From Acinetobacter tandoii DSM 14970 = CIP 107469 (GTDB lineage Bacteria > Pseudomonadota > Gammaproteobacteria > Pseudomonadales > Moraxellaceae), in the NCBI RefSeq assembly GCF_000400735.1, contig NZ_KE007366.1:124001-188000 (forward strand): a DNA stretch of 64,000 nucleotides, in the 5' to 3' direction. How positions within the stretch are numbered: position 1 is the stretch's first letter; every line of letters begins with the position of its first letter. Shown here in pieces: positions 36,064 to 45,426 of this stretch. The notes beneath the pieces are model-generated. The model did no database searches. It was not told the DNA's origin and worked only from the letters and a program-made list of their open reading frames with translations. Position numbers and translations under genes: made by a program.

Positions 36064-36543
36064 AAGAATCACCTTTTTGATTTACGATTTACAGAAGAAG
36101 TCATACAAATGGAGTAAGAGGCTAGGCTCAATGGTTTAAATCCCTCTAAGTTTCCGCTATAGCTCAACGAGCTATCTCAAGTCAAATCCGCAACTTTTCT
36201 AATGTAATCAACTCTTTTTTTTCATAAAAGATCTTTCCCTGTTGATGTATTAGGAGAACCAATCACTCAATAAGATATATCTTAATATATCTTTTATGTT
36301 TTTCCATCCCATTATTGTTATCGAATCATTCAACTTCTTTTCTTACCAACCAAACCGCATAAAAACATCTTTCCCATAAATCAGTGCTTCACTTGGTGTT
36401 ATTTTAGAAAAACAAAAAAACTCACCAGCAATCTCTTATTTACATTCTACACAACAGCCAATGTATGTAATTCAGTTCAATTTACTGCAAAATCCGACTA
36501 TAATTGCCGTTTAAACCCCATCTTGCAGTTATTTCTGGACATT
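36064..36543. other. Intergenic region before the Smr gene
   Basis: About 480 AT-rich bases between the divergent DUF2798 and Smr genes. Beyond the likely Smr promoter at 36476-36504 and the DUF2798 ribosome site I see no gene, RNA or repeat. Confidence 0.6.
36476..36504 (+). promoter_or_regulatory. Sigma-70 promoter of the Smr gene
   Basis: TTCAAT at 36476-36481 and a perfect TATAAT at 36499-36504 with 17 bp between; the -35 box is poor. About 40 bp before the ATG at 36544. Confidence 0.55.
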
Positions 36544-37230
36544 ATGAGCAAACATGATTCATCGCTTTCTAAAGATCAGTACAACTTACTGAAGGCTTTT
36601 AAAAAGCAAATTAATCATCCACATTCAACCCCTGCTGAACAGCAAGTTGAAGCGAAAAAGCAAGCTGCAATAGCTGAGCCAGATGATGCCGAATTATTTC
36701 TAAAATCCATGCAAGGTGTACAAAAAATAGAGGCAGGCAACATCGCTCAAATTGCCAAAAGTCCAAAAAAGAAATTAGACGCTCAGGTTTTAGCAAAGCG
36801 AGCAGCGGCTGTTGGTCCAACTGAATCTGAAATGGCTGAACTTTCCGATACACAAGCCATGCTTAACCCTGTAGCCAGTCAAGCAAACTTGAGTTACCGT
36901 ATTGCGACGTTGCAACATAAAGTTTTTGAAGATTTAAAAGCTGGTAAATTACGCTGGTTTGAAGCTGTAGATTTGCATGGCTGTACTGTAGAACAAGCCC
37001 GTGCTGCCGTATTACAAATTATTCAAATGGCAAAAGATGAAAATCAAAATGTCATTAAAATTGTCCACGGCAAAGGGCCTGAAGCCATTTTAAAAACCTA
37101 TGTCAACGGTTGGTTACGTCAACATCGTGACGTACTGGCATTTGTCAGCGCACCTGATAATCAGGGGGGTACGGGCGCGGTTTTAGTTCTACTTAAACGT
37201 TCAGAAAAAAATCCGAAGCACAAACAGTAA
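36544..37230 (+). CDS. Smr domain protein
   Basis: 228 residues from ATG 36544. The C-terminal Smr domain is clear: DLHGCTVEQARAAVLQII (residues 142-159) carries the LDxH-like loop, and IVHGKGP follows as the HGxG motif. Small MutS-related domains are nucleases acting on DNA branches or on stalled-ribosome mRNA (SmrB type). The N-terminal half is charged and helical with Gln/Lys-rich segments. Not fused to MutS. Single gene; its terminator overlaps the stop. Confidence 0.9.
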   Translation: MSKHDSSLSKDQYNLLKAFKKQINHPHSTPAEQQVEAKKQAAIAEPDDAELFLKSMQGVQKIEAGNIAQIAKSPKKKLDAQVLAKRAAAVGPTESEMAELSDTQAMLNPVASQANLSYRIATLQHKVFEDLKAGKLRWFEAVDLHGCTVEQARAAVLQIIQMAKDENQNVIKIVHGKGPEAILKTYVNGWLRQHRDVLAFVSAPDNQGGTGAVLVLLKRSEKNPKHKQ

Positions 37231-37239
37231 TCGGATTTT
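37208..37239 (+). terminator. Hairpin overlapping Smr gene stop
   Basis: AAAATCCGA (37208-37216) pairs with TCGGATTTT (37231-37239), loop of 14 bases including the stop codon. Weak T-tract inside the stem end. Confidence 0.5.
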
Positions 37240-37317
37240 GATATTAAACACGGTATTTTTTCGGTTTTCTGGTACAATGCCGTCCTTGTTCAATATAAGA
37301 GTAAGTGAAAACGTCTT

Positions 37318-37872
37318 ATGTCTATGCAGCAATCCTACGCAAATATTTTAACTGCCGTTGGTGAAGACCTGAATCGTCCAGGTTTGGTTGATACACCTGT
37401 GCGTGCTGCTAAAGCGTTTTCGTATTTAACGTCTGGTTATAGTAAGACGCTAGAAGAAGTCACCAATAAAGCGGTGTTTCCATCAGACAACCGTGAAATG
37501 GTCTTGGTGAAAAATATTGAATTTTATTCGCTCTGCGAACACCATCTCCTACCTTTTTATGGTCGTGTACATATTGCCTATTTACCTGAAGGCCATGTGC
37601 TTGGCTTGTCTAAATTTGCTCGCATTACTGAAATGTTCGCACGTCGTTTGCAAATTCAAGAAAACTTGACCCAGCAAATTGCAGAAGCGGTTGCTGAAGT
37701 CACTCAAGCACGTGGTGTTGCTGTGGTGATTGATTCTGCGCATATGTGCATGATGATGCGCGGTGTCGGTAAACAAGAGTCAACAACTCGTACCGTTTCA
37801 TTTATTGGTGAATTTAAAACCGATAAAGAATCACGCCGTGAATTCCTCAGTGCAGTGCCTGAAAGTTACTGA
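37318..37872 (+). CDS. folE: GTP cyclohydrolase I
   Basis: First step of folate (dihydroneopterin triphosphate) synthesis. 184 residues, the usual short bacterial type. Zinc ligands Cys73 and His76 in [10 protein letters not shown] and Cys143 in [11 protein letters not shown]; the [13 protein letters not shown] and [20 protein letters not shown] motifs are typical. ATG 37318 with AAGAGTAAGTG upstream. Terminated by the strong hairpin at 37893. Confidence 0.97.
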   Translation: MSMQQSYANILTAVGEDLNRPGLVDTPVRAAKAFSYLTSGYSKTLEEVTNKAVFPSDNREMVLVKNIEFYSLCEHHLLPFYGRVHIAYLPEGHVLGLSKFARITEMFARRLQIQENLTQQIAEAVAEVTQARGVAVVIDSAHMCMMMRGVGKQESTTRTVSFIGEFKTDKESRREFLSAVPESY

Positions 37873-37892
37873 TTCATCTCAAATGAATTAAA

Positions 37893-37924
37893 AAATAAAC
37901 CCCGAATCTTTCGGGGTTTATTTT
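37893..37924. terminator. Bidirectional terminator folE / arsH
   Basis: AAATAAACCCCGA and TCGGGGTTTATTT form a strong stem; A/T tracts on both sides serve folE on plus and arsH on minus. Confidence 0.9.
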
Positions 37925-37928
37925 TATC

Positions 37929-38633
37929 TTATTGCGAACGCTGATTCACACGCTTCGACAACTGCTCAGCGGTTTCAACACGTTCTGAATAACGATCTGT
38001 TAAATAGGCTGCCTGACCACGAGTCAACAAAGTAAATTTATACAATTCTTCCATCACATCCACAATACGTGTGTAGAAAGAGGAATCTTTCATGGAGCCA
38101 TCTTCTTCAAATTCCAAGAATGCTTTTGGAATCGAAGACTGATTTGGAATGGTGATCATACGCATCCAGCGTCCTAAAATACGCATTTGATTGAGCGCAT
38201 TGAACGATTGCGAACCACCACACACTTGCATCAAGGCCAGCGTTTTACCTTGTGTAGCACGAATGGCACCTGCTGCCAGTGGAATCCAGTCAATCTGTGC
38301 TTTAAAAATCGAACTCATGGAACCATGACGTTCTGGTGAACACCAAACCATGCCTTCAGACCAAGCCAACAGTTCATGCAACTCTTTGACTTTTGCATGT
38401 TCCAGATCAGCATCCTCTGGCAAAGGTAAGCCTTTAGGGTGGAAAATTTTCACTTCAGCGCCGAAGTATTCCAGAATTCGACCCGCTTCCTGTATTGCTA
38501 AACGGCTATAAGAACGCTCACGGTTTGAACCATACAACAGCAAAATGCGTGGCGGATGCTGAATAGCTTTCGCTTGGACTTGCTCTAGTGTCGGCTTTGG
38601 TAATAACGCTAAATCAATATTTGCAAAACTCAT
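37929..38633 (-). CDS. arsH: Organoarsenical oxidase ArsH
   Basis: NADPH-FMN oxidoreductase that oxidises trivalent methylated arsenicals; also reduces other electron acceptors. 234 residues. FMN site [16 protein letters not shown] (residues 31-46) and the later [22 protein letters not shown] are diagnostic of ArsH. It overlaps acr3 by 4 bp and is translated in tandem with it. Confidence 0.94.
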   Translation of the reverse strand: MSFANIDLALLPKPTLEQVQAKAIQHPPRILLLYGSNRERSYSRLAIQEAGRILEYFGAEVKIFHPKGLPLPEDADLEHAKVKELHELLAWSEGMVWCSPERHGSMSSIFKAQIDWIPLAAGAIRATQGKTLALMQVCGGSQSFNALNQMRILGRWMRMITIPNQSSIPKAFLEFEEDGSMKDSSFYTRIVDVMEELYKFTLLTRGQAAYLTDRYSERVETAEQLSKRVNQRSQ

Positions 38634-39679
38634 CCCAGAACCTCAGTTTTAAAATATTTTTTGCGTAACCATAAAGACACACTGACCAATGCAATTAACA
38701 CAGGAACTTCCACTAAAGGGCCAATAACCGTGGTAAATGCGACTGGAGAAGCCAAACCAAAGGTTGCAATCGCAACAGCCAATGCCAATTCAAAGTTGTT
38801 GCCCGCAGCCGTAAATGAAATCGCAGTGGTACGCGCGTAGTTATTGCCCATCCATTTACTCATAAAGAAGCTGATAAAAAACATCACCACAAAATAAATG
38901 GTCAATGGAATCGCAATACGCAATACATCCATCGGCAGACTGACCACTTCACCACCTTTGAGGCTAAACATCGCTACAATGGTGAAGAGCAATGCCATTA
39001 AACTGAGTGGACCAATTTTTGGCAGAAAATGGGTTTGATACCACGCCAAGCCTTTTTGTTTGACTAAAATCAGTCGGGTTAAAAAGCCCAATAAAAATGG
39101 AATGCCCAAATAGATCAGTACCGCTTGGGTAATCATCCAAAAACTAACTTGAATGACTTGAGCATCAACCCCGAAATATGGCGGTAAGAAACTCAGGAAT
39201 AACCATGCATAACTGCTGAAGAATAAAATCTGGAAAATACTGTTAAATGCAACTAATGCTGCAACATATTGGTTATCGCCACATGCCAGATCATTCCAAA
39301 CCAAAACCATGGCAATACAACGTGCCAGCCCAATTAAGATCAGTCCTGTCATGTATTCGGGATAAGATTGTAAAAATATGATTGCCAAGACAAACATCAG
39401 ACACGGTGCAATCAACCAGTTTTGTACCAGTGACAGCATCAAGGTTCGCTTATCTTTAAAAACTTCTGGTAAAGCTGCATAGTCCACCTTTGCCAACGGT
39501 GGATACATCATCACAATAAGACCAATGGCAATTGGAATATTGATACTGCCGACATGCATTTGATTTAAAGTAACCGAAGCTTGAGGGATAAATACCCCTA
39601 TTGCCACTCCAAGCGCCATGGCAATAAAAATCCACAAGGTTAAATTGCGGTCTAAAAAAGAAAGTCTAGAAGTCGACAT
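38630..39679 (-). CDS. acr3: Arsenite efflux permease Acr3
   Basis: Exports arsenite from the cytoplasm. 349 residues from ATG 39679 (a TTG at 39691 is rejected). Ten hydrophobic segments of the BART superfamily; the essential cysteine in [17 protein letters not shown] (Cys121) and the conserved glutamate in [13 protein letters not shown] near residue 325. Separated from arsR by about 200 bp that contains an inverted repeat (39712-39732). Confidence 0.94.
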   Translation of the reverse strand: MSTSRLSFLDRNLTLWIFIAMALGVAIGVFIPQASVTLNQMHVGSINIPIAIGLIVMMYPPLAKVDYAALPEVFKDKRTLMLSLVQNWLIAPCLMFVLAIIFLQSYPEYMTGLILIGLARCIAMVLVWNDLACGDNQYVAALVAFNSIFQILFFSSYAWLFLSFLPPYFGVDAQVIQVSFWMITQAVLIYLGIPFLLGFLTRLILVKQKGLAWYQTHFLPKIGPLSLMALLFTIVAMFSLKGGEVVSLPMDVLRIAIPLTIYFVVMFFISFFMSKWMGNNYARTTAISFTAAGNNFELALAVAIATFGLASPVAFTTVIGPLVEVPVLIALVSVSLWLRKKYFKTEVLG

Positions 39680-39711
39680 GTATTTTCTCAATCAGGGAGA
39701 TATGTTTTTGT

Positions 39712-39732
39712 ATCGAATAGATCTCATTCGAT
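39712..39732. promoter_or_regulatory. Candidate operator before acr3
   Basis: ATCGAAT (39712-39718) and ATTCGAT (39726-39732) are an exact inverted repeat with 7 bases between. It lies about 35-55 bp before the acr3 ATG, in the gap after arsR, which suggests a second regulated promoter for acr3-arsH. The binding protein is inferred (ArsR), not shown. Confidence 0.5.
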
Positions 39733-39883
39733 AGATTTTTTGATCAGCTTAAAACAAACAAGCATCCAATCTTCTAAATACAAGACACCTTCGACTCTGA
39801 TTTTATTTAATCAGGACTCCATCTAGGTATTAAATTCATTCAAACATCAGTTATCGGACAATAGACCTACTGAATAAAGTGAA

Positions 39884-40207
39884 TCAATCACAATGGACAT
39901 TGGTCGAAGTATTCAAATAAAGAGTTTCTCTGTCTGTTTGCGCTGACTGAGCAATGATCTTTAACACCGCATTCGCCCATTCAGGTAAGTCTGGATTTAC
40001 GCGGTAATATACCCACTGCCCTTTGCGCTGATCTAATAAAACCGACAAATTTCTTAACAATGCCAAATGTCGTGAAATCTTAGGCTGACTCAATTGCAAT
40101 AATTCCGTCAGTTCACATACACAGACATTTTCTCTCACGAGTACCCATTTAATGATATCTAAGCGAGTGGGGTCAGAGAGACATTTAAAGAAATCAGTTT
40201 GATCCAT
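39884..40207 (-). CDS. arsR: Arsenic-responsive repressor ArsR
   Basis: ArsR/SmtB dimer that leaves DNA on binding As(III) or Sb(III). 107 residues from ATG 40207. Winged helix with the family motif DPTRLDIIKWVL, the metal site ENVCVCELTELL (Cys29, Cys31) at the DNA-recognition region, then LSQPKISRHLALLRN. A further cysteine lies near the C-terminus (VHCD). Divergent from arsC across 90 bp and upstream of acr3-arsH. Confidence 0.95.
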   Translation of the reverse strand: MDQTDFFKCLSDPTRLDIIKWVLVRENVCVCELTELLQLSQPKISRHLALLRNLSVLLDQRKGQWVYYRVNPDLPEWANAVLKIIAQSAQTDRETLYLNTSTNVHCD

Positions 40208-40235
40208 TTTACAGCCCAAAAATTAATAATTGCAA

Positions 40236-40247
40236 ATATACGTATAT
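40236..40247. promoter_or_regulatory. Candidate ArsR operator between arsR and arsC
   Basis: ATATACGTATAT is a perfect 12-bp palindrome, followed by a further ATATAT at 40250-40255. It sits between the divergent arsR and arsC starts, where an autoregulatory ArsR site is expected. Confidence 0.55.
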
Positions 40248-40297
40248 CCATATATAAATGCAATAAAGTTTATTTAACAAAAGATGATGTCTAAAAA

Positions 40298-40720
40298 ATG
40301 ATTAAGATTTATCATAATCCTGCTTGTGGTACGTCCAGAAATACCCTTGGTCTGATACAAAATACAGGTCAAGAACCAGAAATTATTGAATATCTTAAAA
40401 CTCCGCCTACTAAAGAGGAACTGATTGATTTAATCAATCGCTCAGGATTATCAGTACGGGACGTTTTACGCAAGAATGTTCCACCTTATGAAGAATTACA
40501 ACTAGAGCAGTCAACGCATACCGATGACCAACTCATTGATTTTATGTTGCAATATCCAATTTTAATCAATCGTCCTTTTGTGGTAACGGAACTTGGCGTA
40601 AGGTTATGCCGTCCCTCTGAAGTCGTTCTTGAAATTCTTTCTGCTCCACAACGTGGTTCTTTTAGCAAAGAGGATGGTGAATTACTCATCGATGAACAGG
40701 GACAACTGATCAAAAAATAA
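40298..40720 (+). CDS. arsC: Glutaredoxin-dependent arsenate reductase ArsC
   Basis: Reduces arsenate to arsenite for export by Acr3. 140 residues, of the thioredoxin-fold ArsC (Spx-like) type; catalytic Cys10 in IYHNPACGTSRN. Motifs EIIEYLKTPPTKEEL and later YPILINRPFVVTE with the substrate arginine (LCRPSEVVLEIL) follow. Start ATG 40298. Divergent from arsR, which is less common than an arsR-arsC-acr3 operon. Confidence 0.95.
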   Translation: MIKIYHNPACGTSRNTLGLIQNTGQEPEIIEYLKTPPTKEELIDLINRSGLSVRDVLRKNVPPYEELQLEQSTHTDDQLIDFMLQYPILINRPFVVTELGVRLCRPSEVVLEILSAPQRGSFSKEDGELLIDEQGQLIKK

Positions 40721-40730
40721 AATAGACTGC

Positions 40731-40757
40731 AAAAAAGGCACTTCGAAAGTGCCTTTT
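40731..40757. terminator. Bidirectional terminator arsC / DUF4105 gene
   Basis: GGCACTT and AAGTGCC stem, flanked by A-run left and T-run right; works for both convergent genes. Confidence 0.85.
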
Positions 40758-40770
40758 TCTTCGCTTAAGT

Positions 40771-42654
40771 TCAGAAGAATCGAACATAGCCCAAGCTCAA
40801 TTTATTCCAGTCCTGATGATCTTGATATTGGTATTCCCACCCTACACGTAATGCATTCTGCGCATTCAAAGCATATTGTACTTGTGAATTCAATCGAACT
40901 TGCCACTGGTGCGAATCTTCCCAATATGGCAATTCGACCTGCACAATCGAATTAATATGGTCTGCCCAAATGTTCTGACAACCGACCGTCGGCCCCATAC
41001 CCAATCGCCAGCCTTTATCTAATGATTTTCCACCTTGAAGATAGGTTTGCATTTGCGCATAACATAGATTCTCTCGTTTTGAATCTGCATAGCTATAACC
41101 CATCTGCATTTTTAAACTGGCAACACCATGTTGATCCTGTTCACTAAAACGCCCTGAAGAATCTGTCGCTTCTTGTTGCCAACCTAGATTAAATCCCCAT
41201 GTCAACGGGGTTTTAAACGCTGTAATCGGGTTATAAGAATTTACTGTCAGAAAGTCGAGATGTTCGACCTTTAACTCATCCTCACGCAATTGAATGGCGC
41301 CATCCCAAAACAACAATTGTGTTCCGACGCGGTAACCGCCTTGAGGATCAATCAAATCATGATAGGCTTGACGGTGTCCCAACTCAATAAATTCATCGCC
41401 TTGCACAGTTCCTGCTTTTACCGAGAAATTTCGAGCGTCATGTGATTGTGTCGGATCAATATGTGGACGTTCAGGTTCTTTACGTTGCCTCTCTAAATCA
41501 ATCGCACTGCGTAAAGTCAGTAATTCACGTAGATTAGGCTGTGCAAAAGCAACATCCACTTTACGTGCAACCAATTGTAAGTACAAATCGTCATAGGCCA
41601 TTTCTAAAATTTTGGCACGATCTTCCACAGAATAAGCTGCCAAAATATCTAATCTTTGTTTTTGTTCAGCAAAAGCAACCTGATGGGCTGTTTTAGCCAA
41701 ACTTTGCCCATGCTGTTTGGCTTGCGCCAATAATTGAGTTTCTAAGGCAGGACGATAGACTGTTTCACGAACAATTCCTTGCTGATCAATCGCTTTAATG
41801 GTCTGCATTGGAATTGCTGCGACTTTAAACTGCTGACTTAAATTGAGTTCGGGACGTACCAAATCAATCAATCCTAACAGTCGGTAAGCACAGTTATCAC
41901 TAACAAAATAATAGGGAAAAGTCACATGTTGCATTTCCCAAATATGCTGTACCAAAAAGCGTGTTTCTTCTGGATTTAAATTAAGTTCATATTCCCACAA
42001 ATCACGACTTTCTAAATCACCATATTCTTTTACTTTGCGATAATACGGCATTAAAGAATATTCACCGGGGTATTGCCCTGTTAAACCTTTCCAAGCAAAA
42101 GACCAACCATCCGCGCTTGCGACCGTGGCTGCATAGTTCACAGCATAGGAAACCAAATTTAATTCTTTCTGATCTTTGGGGTCTAAACGCAATAAAGTAT
42201 GCCCAAACATCGAACTCGGATTACCCATAAAGTCAGTTGCATAAATTAAAGTCGCTTTATAGGGCTTAATTTCGCCAATCCATTTGTCTAATTCAGGACA
42301 TTCAACGTGTGGTAAATCTGTCGCGGGAATATTCAGTCGCTTGATTAACCATTGACTGCGTGCTGGAAATTTACAACGTACTGATTGATTCGGCGCTGCG
42401 GATAAAAACAATGCTTCGATATTGGCATTTAATTCATTTTGTAAATGTCCACCTCTTTCTGGGCTAAGAAAGTAACCTGCATAATGAACTTCACTTTGCC
42501 CTTTGGCATTGGCATACATTAATCTTTGCCAAGTTGTTTCTTGCGCTAGATGTTTCTGGGTCGCCATTTCAACATAGTGGATAGATGATGTCGGTTCAAC
42601 GGCATACGCCAGACTAGAACCGAATAAAGCCGTAAATAAAGCAATCTTTTTCAT
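40771..42654 (-). CDS. DUF4105 protein (Lnb N-terminal-like periplasmic domain)
   Basis: 627 residues with a signal peptide (first 18). The central DUF4105 domain has the typical tract KATLIYATDFMGNPSSMFGH, then TLLRLDP, SYAVNYAATV and the later VSDNCAYRLLGLIDLVRPEL (a Cys-His-like hydrolase pattern, NC being the suspected nucleophile). The C-terminal half is rich in beta strands with aromatic residues and ends in Phe, like an outer membrane barrel. Role in the envelope is likely but unproven. Follows the DUF3015 gene on the same strand. Confidence 0.85.
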   Translation of the reverse strand: MKKIALFTALFGSSLAYAVEPTSSIHYVEMATQKHLAQETTWQRLMYANAKGQSEVHYAGYFLSPERGGHLQNELNANIEALFLSAAPNQSVRCKFPARSQWLIKRLNIPATDLPHVECPELDKWIGEIKPYKATLIYATDFMGNPSSMFGHTLLRLDPKDQKELNLVSYAVNYAATVASADGWSFAWKGLTGQYPGEYSLMPYYRKVKEYGDLESRDLWEYELNLNPEETRFLVQHIWEMQHVTFPYYFVSDNCAYRLLGLIDLVRPELNLSQQFKVAAIPMQTIKAIDQQGIVRETVYRPALETQLLAQAKQHGQSLAKTAHQVAFAEQKQRLDILAAYSVEDRAKILEMAYDDLYLQLVARKVDVAFAQPNLRELLTLRSAIDLERQRKEPERPHIDPTQSHDARNFSVKAGTVQGDEFIELGHRQAYHDLIDPQGGYRVGTQLLFWDGAIQLREDELKVEHLDFLTVNSYNPITAFKTPLTWGFNLGWQQEATDSSGRFSEQDQHGVASLKMQMGYSYADSKRENLCYAQMQTYLQGGKSLDKGWRLGMGPTVGCQNIWADHINSIVQVELPYWEDSHQWQVRLNSQVQYALNAQNALRVGWEYQYQDHQDWNKLSLGYVRFF

Positions 42655-42676
42655 TCAAATTTAATTTTTTAGATAT

Positions 42677-42705
42677 AAAAAACCCTGTCAGATTGACAGG
42701 GTTTT
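42677..42705 (-). terminator. Terminator between DUF3015 and DUF4105 genes
   Basis: ACCCTGTCA / TGACAGGGT stem with a 3-base loop and TTTTTTA on the minus strand. It should cut most transcription from DUF3015 before DUF4105. Confidence 0.85.
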
Positions 42706-42716
42706 ACAACAATCGA

Positions 42717-43187
42717 TTAGACGTAAGCTTTGAGGACTTGGTCTTTTGCCATTACAGCTTGTAGCGATGTGAGTACTTGGTAGGAATCTTTATTCTCTGT
42801 AGAGTAAATCTCAGCAAAGTTTTGCTTAGATACGGCAAAGAAACGCGCTTTATCTTCTGCTTTAATATTGAGTAATTCAGCTAACACATTCAAGCTTTCG
42901 CCCTGACCTACCGCCATATCACGCGCCAATGCTTCTGCATTTTCATTGGTAAATGTGACTGCTTGTGCAGTGACTGTACCCGAACCACTACAACCGAGAG
43001 TACCAAAAGTGATACCAAATAATTGGTTAGCAAATAAACCATTTGTTGTAGCAGCAAGTAACTTCGGCACTTTACCTGATTGGCCCGCCCAAATCTCAGA
43101 ACCAATACCGCAACCTGCATCGCTATCTGCAAATGCTGCTGTAGAACCTATTGCCAATACTGCTGCTAACGCTACTTTTTTTAACAT
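42717..43187 (-). CDS. DUF3015 periplasmic protein
   Basis: 156 residues with a clear signal peptide (first 20, ending AAFA). The mature part begins DSDAGCGIGSEIWAGQSGK, typical of DUF3015, and has one more cysteine in GTLGCSGSG, likely a disulphide. The remainder is helical. Function unknown; it is next to DUF4105, a pairing I recall in Acinetobacter. Terminator directly behind. Confidence 0.88.
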   Translation of the reverse strand: MLKKVALAAVLAIGSTAAFADSDAGCGIGSEIWAGQSGKVPKLLAATTNGLFANQLFGITFGTLGCSGSGTVTAQAVTFTNENAEALARDMAVGQGESLNVLAELLNIKAEDKARFFAVSKQNFAEIYSTENKDSYQVLTSLQAVMAKDQVLKAYV

Positions 43188-43323
43188 TGCACTTCTCCAG
43201 AATTATTCTCTGAGTGTTCTAATTATTTACATGTAATAATGGATTACACAAACTTAGATTATCCGCATATCTTTAATAACGCAAAACAATTTATATTAAA
43301 GTTAAAAAAATAAAACTAAATTA

Positions 43324-44133
43324 TTAATATTCATCATTATTTAACTGCCAATCACCCTTTGAGTTGCGTATTCCAAGTATTTTCAAGACTAAAACTAGAC
43401 TTAACAATAGCAACAAATACCATGAACCTAGCTTGCCCCAACCCACCATATGCCAAGCATCAACCTGACTTGGATAAAGCCAGATTTTGTAAAAAGTACT
43501 CACGTTTTCTGCAAGCCAGATAATAAAAGCCAAGACCCACAAAATAGGCAACATCGGCAATTGAATGGTGTGATGTTGCAACTCAAAACGAATCTTAGTT
43601 TTCCAAAACATCACAATACTCCAGCCAAACAGTACATAGCGAATATCTGGAATAAAGAATTTGCTCATAAAATTCAAATAAGACAACACTGCCAAGGTCA
43701 ACATATGACTGAATTTTGGCAAAGCCTTAAAAGACACGGTATAAAGCCGTAAAGAACGCGCAAAAAAACTTCCGACGGCTGAATACATAAACCCAGCAAA
43801 TAAAGGCACTGTCCACAGTTTAAAAATTGCAGGTTGTGGATATTGCCATGAAGCAATGGCTGGATGCGTAAGGAAAATTTCCATCCCCATTGCCATAATG
43901 TGAAATAGGGCAATGACTCTGGCTTCTGCCCAAGATTCTAATTTTAAATATAATAAGCAGCACTGAATAATTAAGGCATAAAACAACAGGTAGTCATAAC
44001 GATAAAAACCATAATGTTGTTCATAACCTAATGGCGCAGTAAATACAAAAGCCAATAATAAAAGTATTCCAAATAAGGCAGCCGAAGCTGCCTTATAAGA
44101 AAACTCAACACAAGATTGAGCAACACGCAACAC
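43324..44133 (-). CDS. DUF817 family integral membrane protein
   Basis: 269 residues from a GTG at 44133, 20 bp after hemE, with GGTTGAG 8 bases upstream. About eight hydrophobic segments; motifs such as IALFHIMAMGMEIFLTHPAI, LWTVPLFAGFMYSAVGSFFA and WHMVGWGKLGSWYLLLLLSL match DUF817. Function unknown. Likely co-transcribed with hemE. Confidence 0.85.
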   Translation of the reverse strand: MLRVAQSCVEFSYKAASAALFGILLLLAFVFTAPLGYEQHYGFYRYDYLLFYALIIQCCLLYLKLESWAEARVIALFHIMAMGMEIFLTHPAIASWQYPQPAIFKLWTVPLFAGFMYSAVGSFFARSLRLYTVSFKALPKFSHMLTLAVLSYLNFMSKFFIPDIRYVLFGWSIVMFWKTKIRFELQHHTIQLPMLPILWVLAFIIWLAENVSTFYKIWLYPSQVDAWHMVGWGKLGSWYLLLLLSLVLVLKILGIRNSKGDWQLNNDEY

Positions 44134-44153
44134 TGTAAATACTCAACCTAAAT

Positions 44154-45224
44154 TTATAGATACTTTGCGCTATATTCATGTACGGTGTCGATGAACACTT
44201 TCGGATGATCTGGGTTCACCCATTGGGTAATACCATGACCCAAATTCGCAATATATCCCGTTTTTTCACCATTGGCATACGCGTCATCTAACATGGCTTG
44301 AGTGGCTTTTTGAATCGTTTGTGAAGAACCATATAAAGTTGCAGGGTCTAAGTTACCTTGTAATGCTGCACGACCATTGACAATTTTACGTGCTACAGAC
44401 AGTGGCGTCGTCCAGTCTAATCCAAGTGCATCTGCACCTGTTGCAACCATTGGCTCTAGCCATTGACCACCACCTTTAGTGAATAAAATCACTGGAATTT
44501 TGCGACCATCTTTTTCACGTTTTAAGCCACAAACAATTTTTTGCATGTAATTTAATGAAAATTCGATATATTCACGATGTGCTAATGCCCCGCCCCAACT
44601 ATCAAAGATTTGAACAGCTTGTGCGCCCGCATCAATTTGTGCGTTTAAATAGTCAATGACTGCTATAGCCAATCGATCAAGCAAAGCATGTAAAACTTCA
44701 GGCTGTGCGTACATCATGTTCTTGGTAAAGCGGAAGTCTTTGCTAGAACCACCTTCAACCATATAAGTCGCTAAAGTCCATGGGCTTCCCGAAAAACCAA
44801 TTAAGGGTACCTGACCGCCTAAAGCAGAACGAATGGTCGATACCGCATTCATGACATAATCTAAATCCGACTTTGCATTGAATGTCGGTAAATTCATGAC
44901 ATCTTGTTCAGTACGCACAGTTTTATGAAACTTGGGACCTTCGCCTGCCTCAAAATACAGACCTAAACCTAAGGCATCTGGAACAGTCAAAATATCTGAA
45001 AATAAAATTGCGGCATCTAAGTCATAACGACGTAAAGGTTGTAAGGTTACTTCACATGCAAACTCAGTATTTTTACATAAAGAAAGGAAATCACCTGCCT
45101 TTGCACGTGTTTCACGATACTCAGGTAAATAGCGTCCTGCCTGACGCATCATCCATACAGGCGTAGTATCAACAGGCTCACGCAATAAAGCACGCAGAAA
45201 ACGATCATTTTTTAAGGTCGCCAT
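44154..45224 (-). CDS. hemE: Uroporphyrinogen decarboxylase
   Basis: Converts uroporphyrinogen III to coproporphyrinogen III in heme synthesis. 356 residues, full length. Signature [17 protein letters not shown] near the N-terminus, [21 protein letters not shown], and [23 protein letters not shown] 45224 behind TTAGGAAAGTCA. DUF817 gene follows 20 bp later. Confidence 0.97.
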   Translation of the reverse strand: MATLKNDRFLRALLREPVDTTPVWMMRQAGRYLPEYRETRAKAGDFLSLCKNTEFACEVTLQPLRRYDLDAAILFSDILTVPDALGLGLYFEAGEGPKFHKTVRTEQDVMNLPTFNAKSDLDYVMNAVSTIRSALGGQVPLIGFSGSPWTLATYMVEGGSSKDFRFTKNMMYAQPEVLHALLDRLAIAVIDYLNAQIDAGAQAVQIFDSWGGALAHREYIEFSLNYMQKIVCGLKREKDGRKIPVILFTKGGGQWLEPMVATGADALGLDWTTPLSVARKIVNGRAALQGNLDPATLYGSSQTIQKATQAMLDDAYANGEKTGYIANLGHGITQWVNPDHPKVFIDTVHEYSAKYL

Positions 45225-45426
45225 TGACTTTCCTAACTTAATTTAATCTTTGCAGCATCATAACAAAAAGGATTAAATTTTAATAACTTCTCGCATGATT
45301 AAAATTTAATGTTCTTGTTGGACAAACGTCTATTTAAACAAAACAAATACTGCATCTGCCATTTTTTTCTGCAATACTTGCGTAGTTTGTCACTTAGTAA
45401 ATGAATAATTCTTAAGGTTGAATTAC

